DNA of 64,000 nucleotides from assembly GCA_022575985.1 (NCBI GenBank), contig JAKSXM010000237.1, positions 6,094,501 to 6,158,500 on the forward strand, read 5' to 3'. This stretch comes from Anagrus nilaparvatae. Taxonomy: Eukaryota > Arthropoda > Insecta > Hymenoptera > Mymaridae. Position 1 is the stretch's first letter, and every line of letters starts with the position of its first letter. The notes beneath the pieces are model-generated. The model did no database searches, was not told the DNA's origin, and saw only the letters and a program-made list of their open reading frames with translations. Made by a program: the position numbers and the translations under genes. Positions 62,639-64,000 of this stretch are shown here, in pieces.

Positions 62639-64000
62639 GCCGAGCCAAACTTTTTCAAATACCCCATCCAATGTACATGTTCCATGTTAATAAAACATTG
62701 TGAAATTTTAGCTAAAATTTATAGTCTCAGAGAATAATTATTTTGATTTATCGTTATGTAAACATAAAATTTATTAGATTTTAGAGGTTGATAGAGGATT
62801 TTGGGTTAAGCGAGTTTCTGGGGTACATTTTAAGAACAACTCTAAAATAACGGGTCTTCCAAATCTTCTGCAGTAATTTACGAACTGTGCCAGTCGGAAT
62901 ATTGCTGCATAATTACTAGAGTTGTTTCATGCCCAAAAAAGAGTGTCTTGAAATTGTAAATATTGAATTGAAATGTAAGTCTACATCTTGGCATGGCATA
63001 ACTATAGGAAACGCGAAGTAGAATTCTGGAAAATTGTTGTCTATCGTTTTGATAATTTTTTTTTTCAACTGGTCTAAGCAAACTTATTGTACGCAAATAT
63101 TATTCCATTAGGTAGGTATTAAGTAGTACATTGCTCTTCTAATTTATTAATTATTTGGCTCCTGTAATTTTACAGTAAAATTTTTTATTGCTTTAAATTT
63201 TAATCCATTATATAAAGATCGATGGAGATCTGAAGTTGCTTCTATTCAACTTTTTATTCGCCTTCTGATTGGCCGAATTAAAATCGATTATTCGATTATT
63301 TTTAAATTAATTATAAAAATTGCGGTTCATTATCATTATTGTATAAAATAAAAATATACTAATAAGCAAATATACATTTATCTGAATTTAAATTGATTAT
63401 AAAAATTTAAAGATTAAGGGGCCTTGGAAGGGTTTTTTACCGACTTTAGAACTTAGTCCCTAGTTACAGATTTCGATTTATCTACCATGTTGGTATTAAA
63501 AGTAACTAGACAAAATTTTGTGACCTAACAGGAAGTTTTATTTATAAGTTGTACTTTGTATCATGCTCAAAGAACTTTACTTGTTAACTTAGCAAATCTT
63601 CGCATTAATTAAAAAAAAATTCATGCATTTGTATTATTGAATTACACAAAAATATATTTATTTAAATAAATAAATAAATGTAACTCAAAAATAATACCAT
63701 TGTAAGTGCAAATAGCACTGATGGAAAAGCGACAATTTTCATAGGTTATGTTGCATATTTTTTACTTCTTAGAGTTGATCAGTTGAAATTAATTAATAAA
63801 TTGTAAAATCTGATATGCAAAAAGATAATTAGACAAACAAAATAATATAGCCTTGCAAAAAGAAATTGCAAAAATACATTTTCCTTTTTACAGAAATACA
63901 GCAGGAGAAAACCAGTAATTACAAGTGATCAAAATATAAGAATAAAAATCATTTTTTCCATTTTTAAATTATTTAGCAGATAAAAATATCTCTAAAAAAT
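62639..64000. other. AT-rich DNA without a recognisable gene
   Basis: Only short chance frames on both strands. A TAAA-type run at 63657-63680 might be the tail of an old LINE. Confidence 0.5.

Noticed and set aside
1..64000. tRNA or rRNA genes
   Set aside because: I saw no cloverleaf with conserved A and B boxes and no rRNA-like blocks; repeats with GC-rich hairpins at 58902-60280 are transposon ends.

Overview
The window is AT-rich, intron-containing arthropod nuclear DNA made almost entirely of nested mobile elements and satellite-like repeats. An insect host, perhaps a parasitoid wasp or a similarly AT-rich insect, fits the BEL/Pao, R1-like, CR1/Jockey-like and Helitron-like elements, the TATA plus TCAGT-type promoters and an EB-type cysteine module. 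The sequence does not fix the species. I see no ordinary single-copy host gene.

Layout: (1) 1-6209, a decayed BEL/Pao retrotransposon with its 3' LTR. (2) 7065-12535, a long inverted-repeat (foldback) element with a decayed CR1/Jockey-like LINE at its centre and a TA-flanked MITE in one arm. (3) 13330-17487 and 36563-37180, one AT-rich satellite split by two insertions: an R1-clade-like LINE (13742-16490, poly(A) tail) and a 19,069-bp Polinton/adintovirus-like element (17494-36562). (4) 37181-43460, several tandem-repeat families and a deleted LTR element (39642-41269). (5) 43643-56858, a 13.2-kb Ty3/Gypsy-like LTR element of the same family. It has gag, a canonical -1 slip site, a second ORF with a possible OTU-like fold, no visible reverse transcriptase, and about 26 copies of a 120-bp minisatellite. 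(6) 56859-60296, about 600-bp repeats and tandem Helitron-like units ending in a GC-rich hairpin plus CTAGT. (7) 60297-64000, mostly AT-rich DNA with a hairpin, a LINE 3' fragment and a C-rich repeat.

The Polinton is the centre of interest. It has 237-bp terminal inverted repeats that look identical by eye, and an exact 6-bp target duplication. It carries protein-primed DNA polymerase B (one intron), a chromodomain integrase, a packaging ATPase, an adenain-like protease, a penton, a major capsid protein and a spliced basic protein with a parvovirus-type phospholipase A2 domain. Two operon-like blocks diverge from a 150-bp spacer: ATPase, VYGPY-domain protein and coiled-coil protein leftward; PLA2 protein, protease, penton, small protein and capsid rightward. 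The copy looks inactive as a virus: the integrase core is deleted, the major capsid frame has two stops, and the VYGPY-domain gene is frameshifted. At its right end lie two tail-to-tail, multi-exon genes whose exons I built from splice signals. Both encode secreted eight-cysteine EB-like modules with nearly identical cysteine spacing; one is membrane-anchored and the other has no membrane anchor. They look like captured and duplicated host-type genes and are the least expected finding here.
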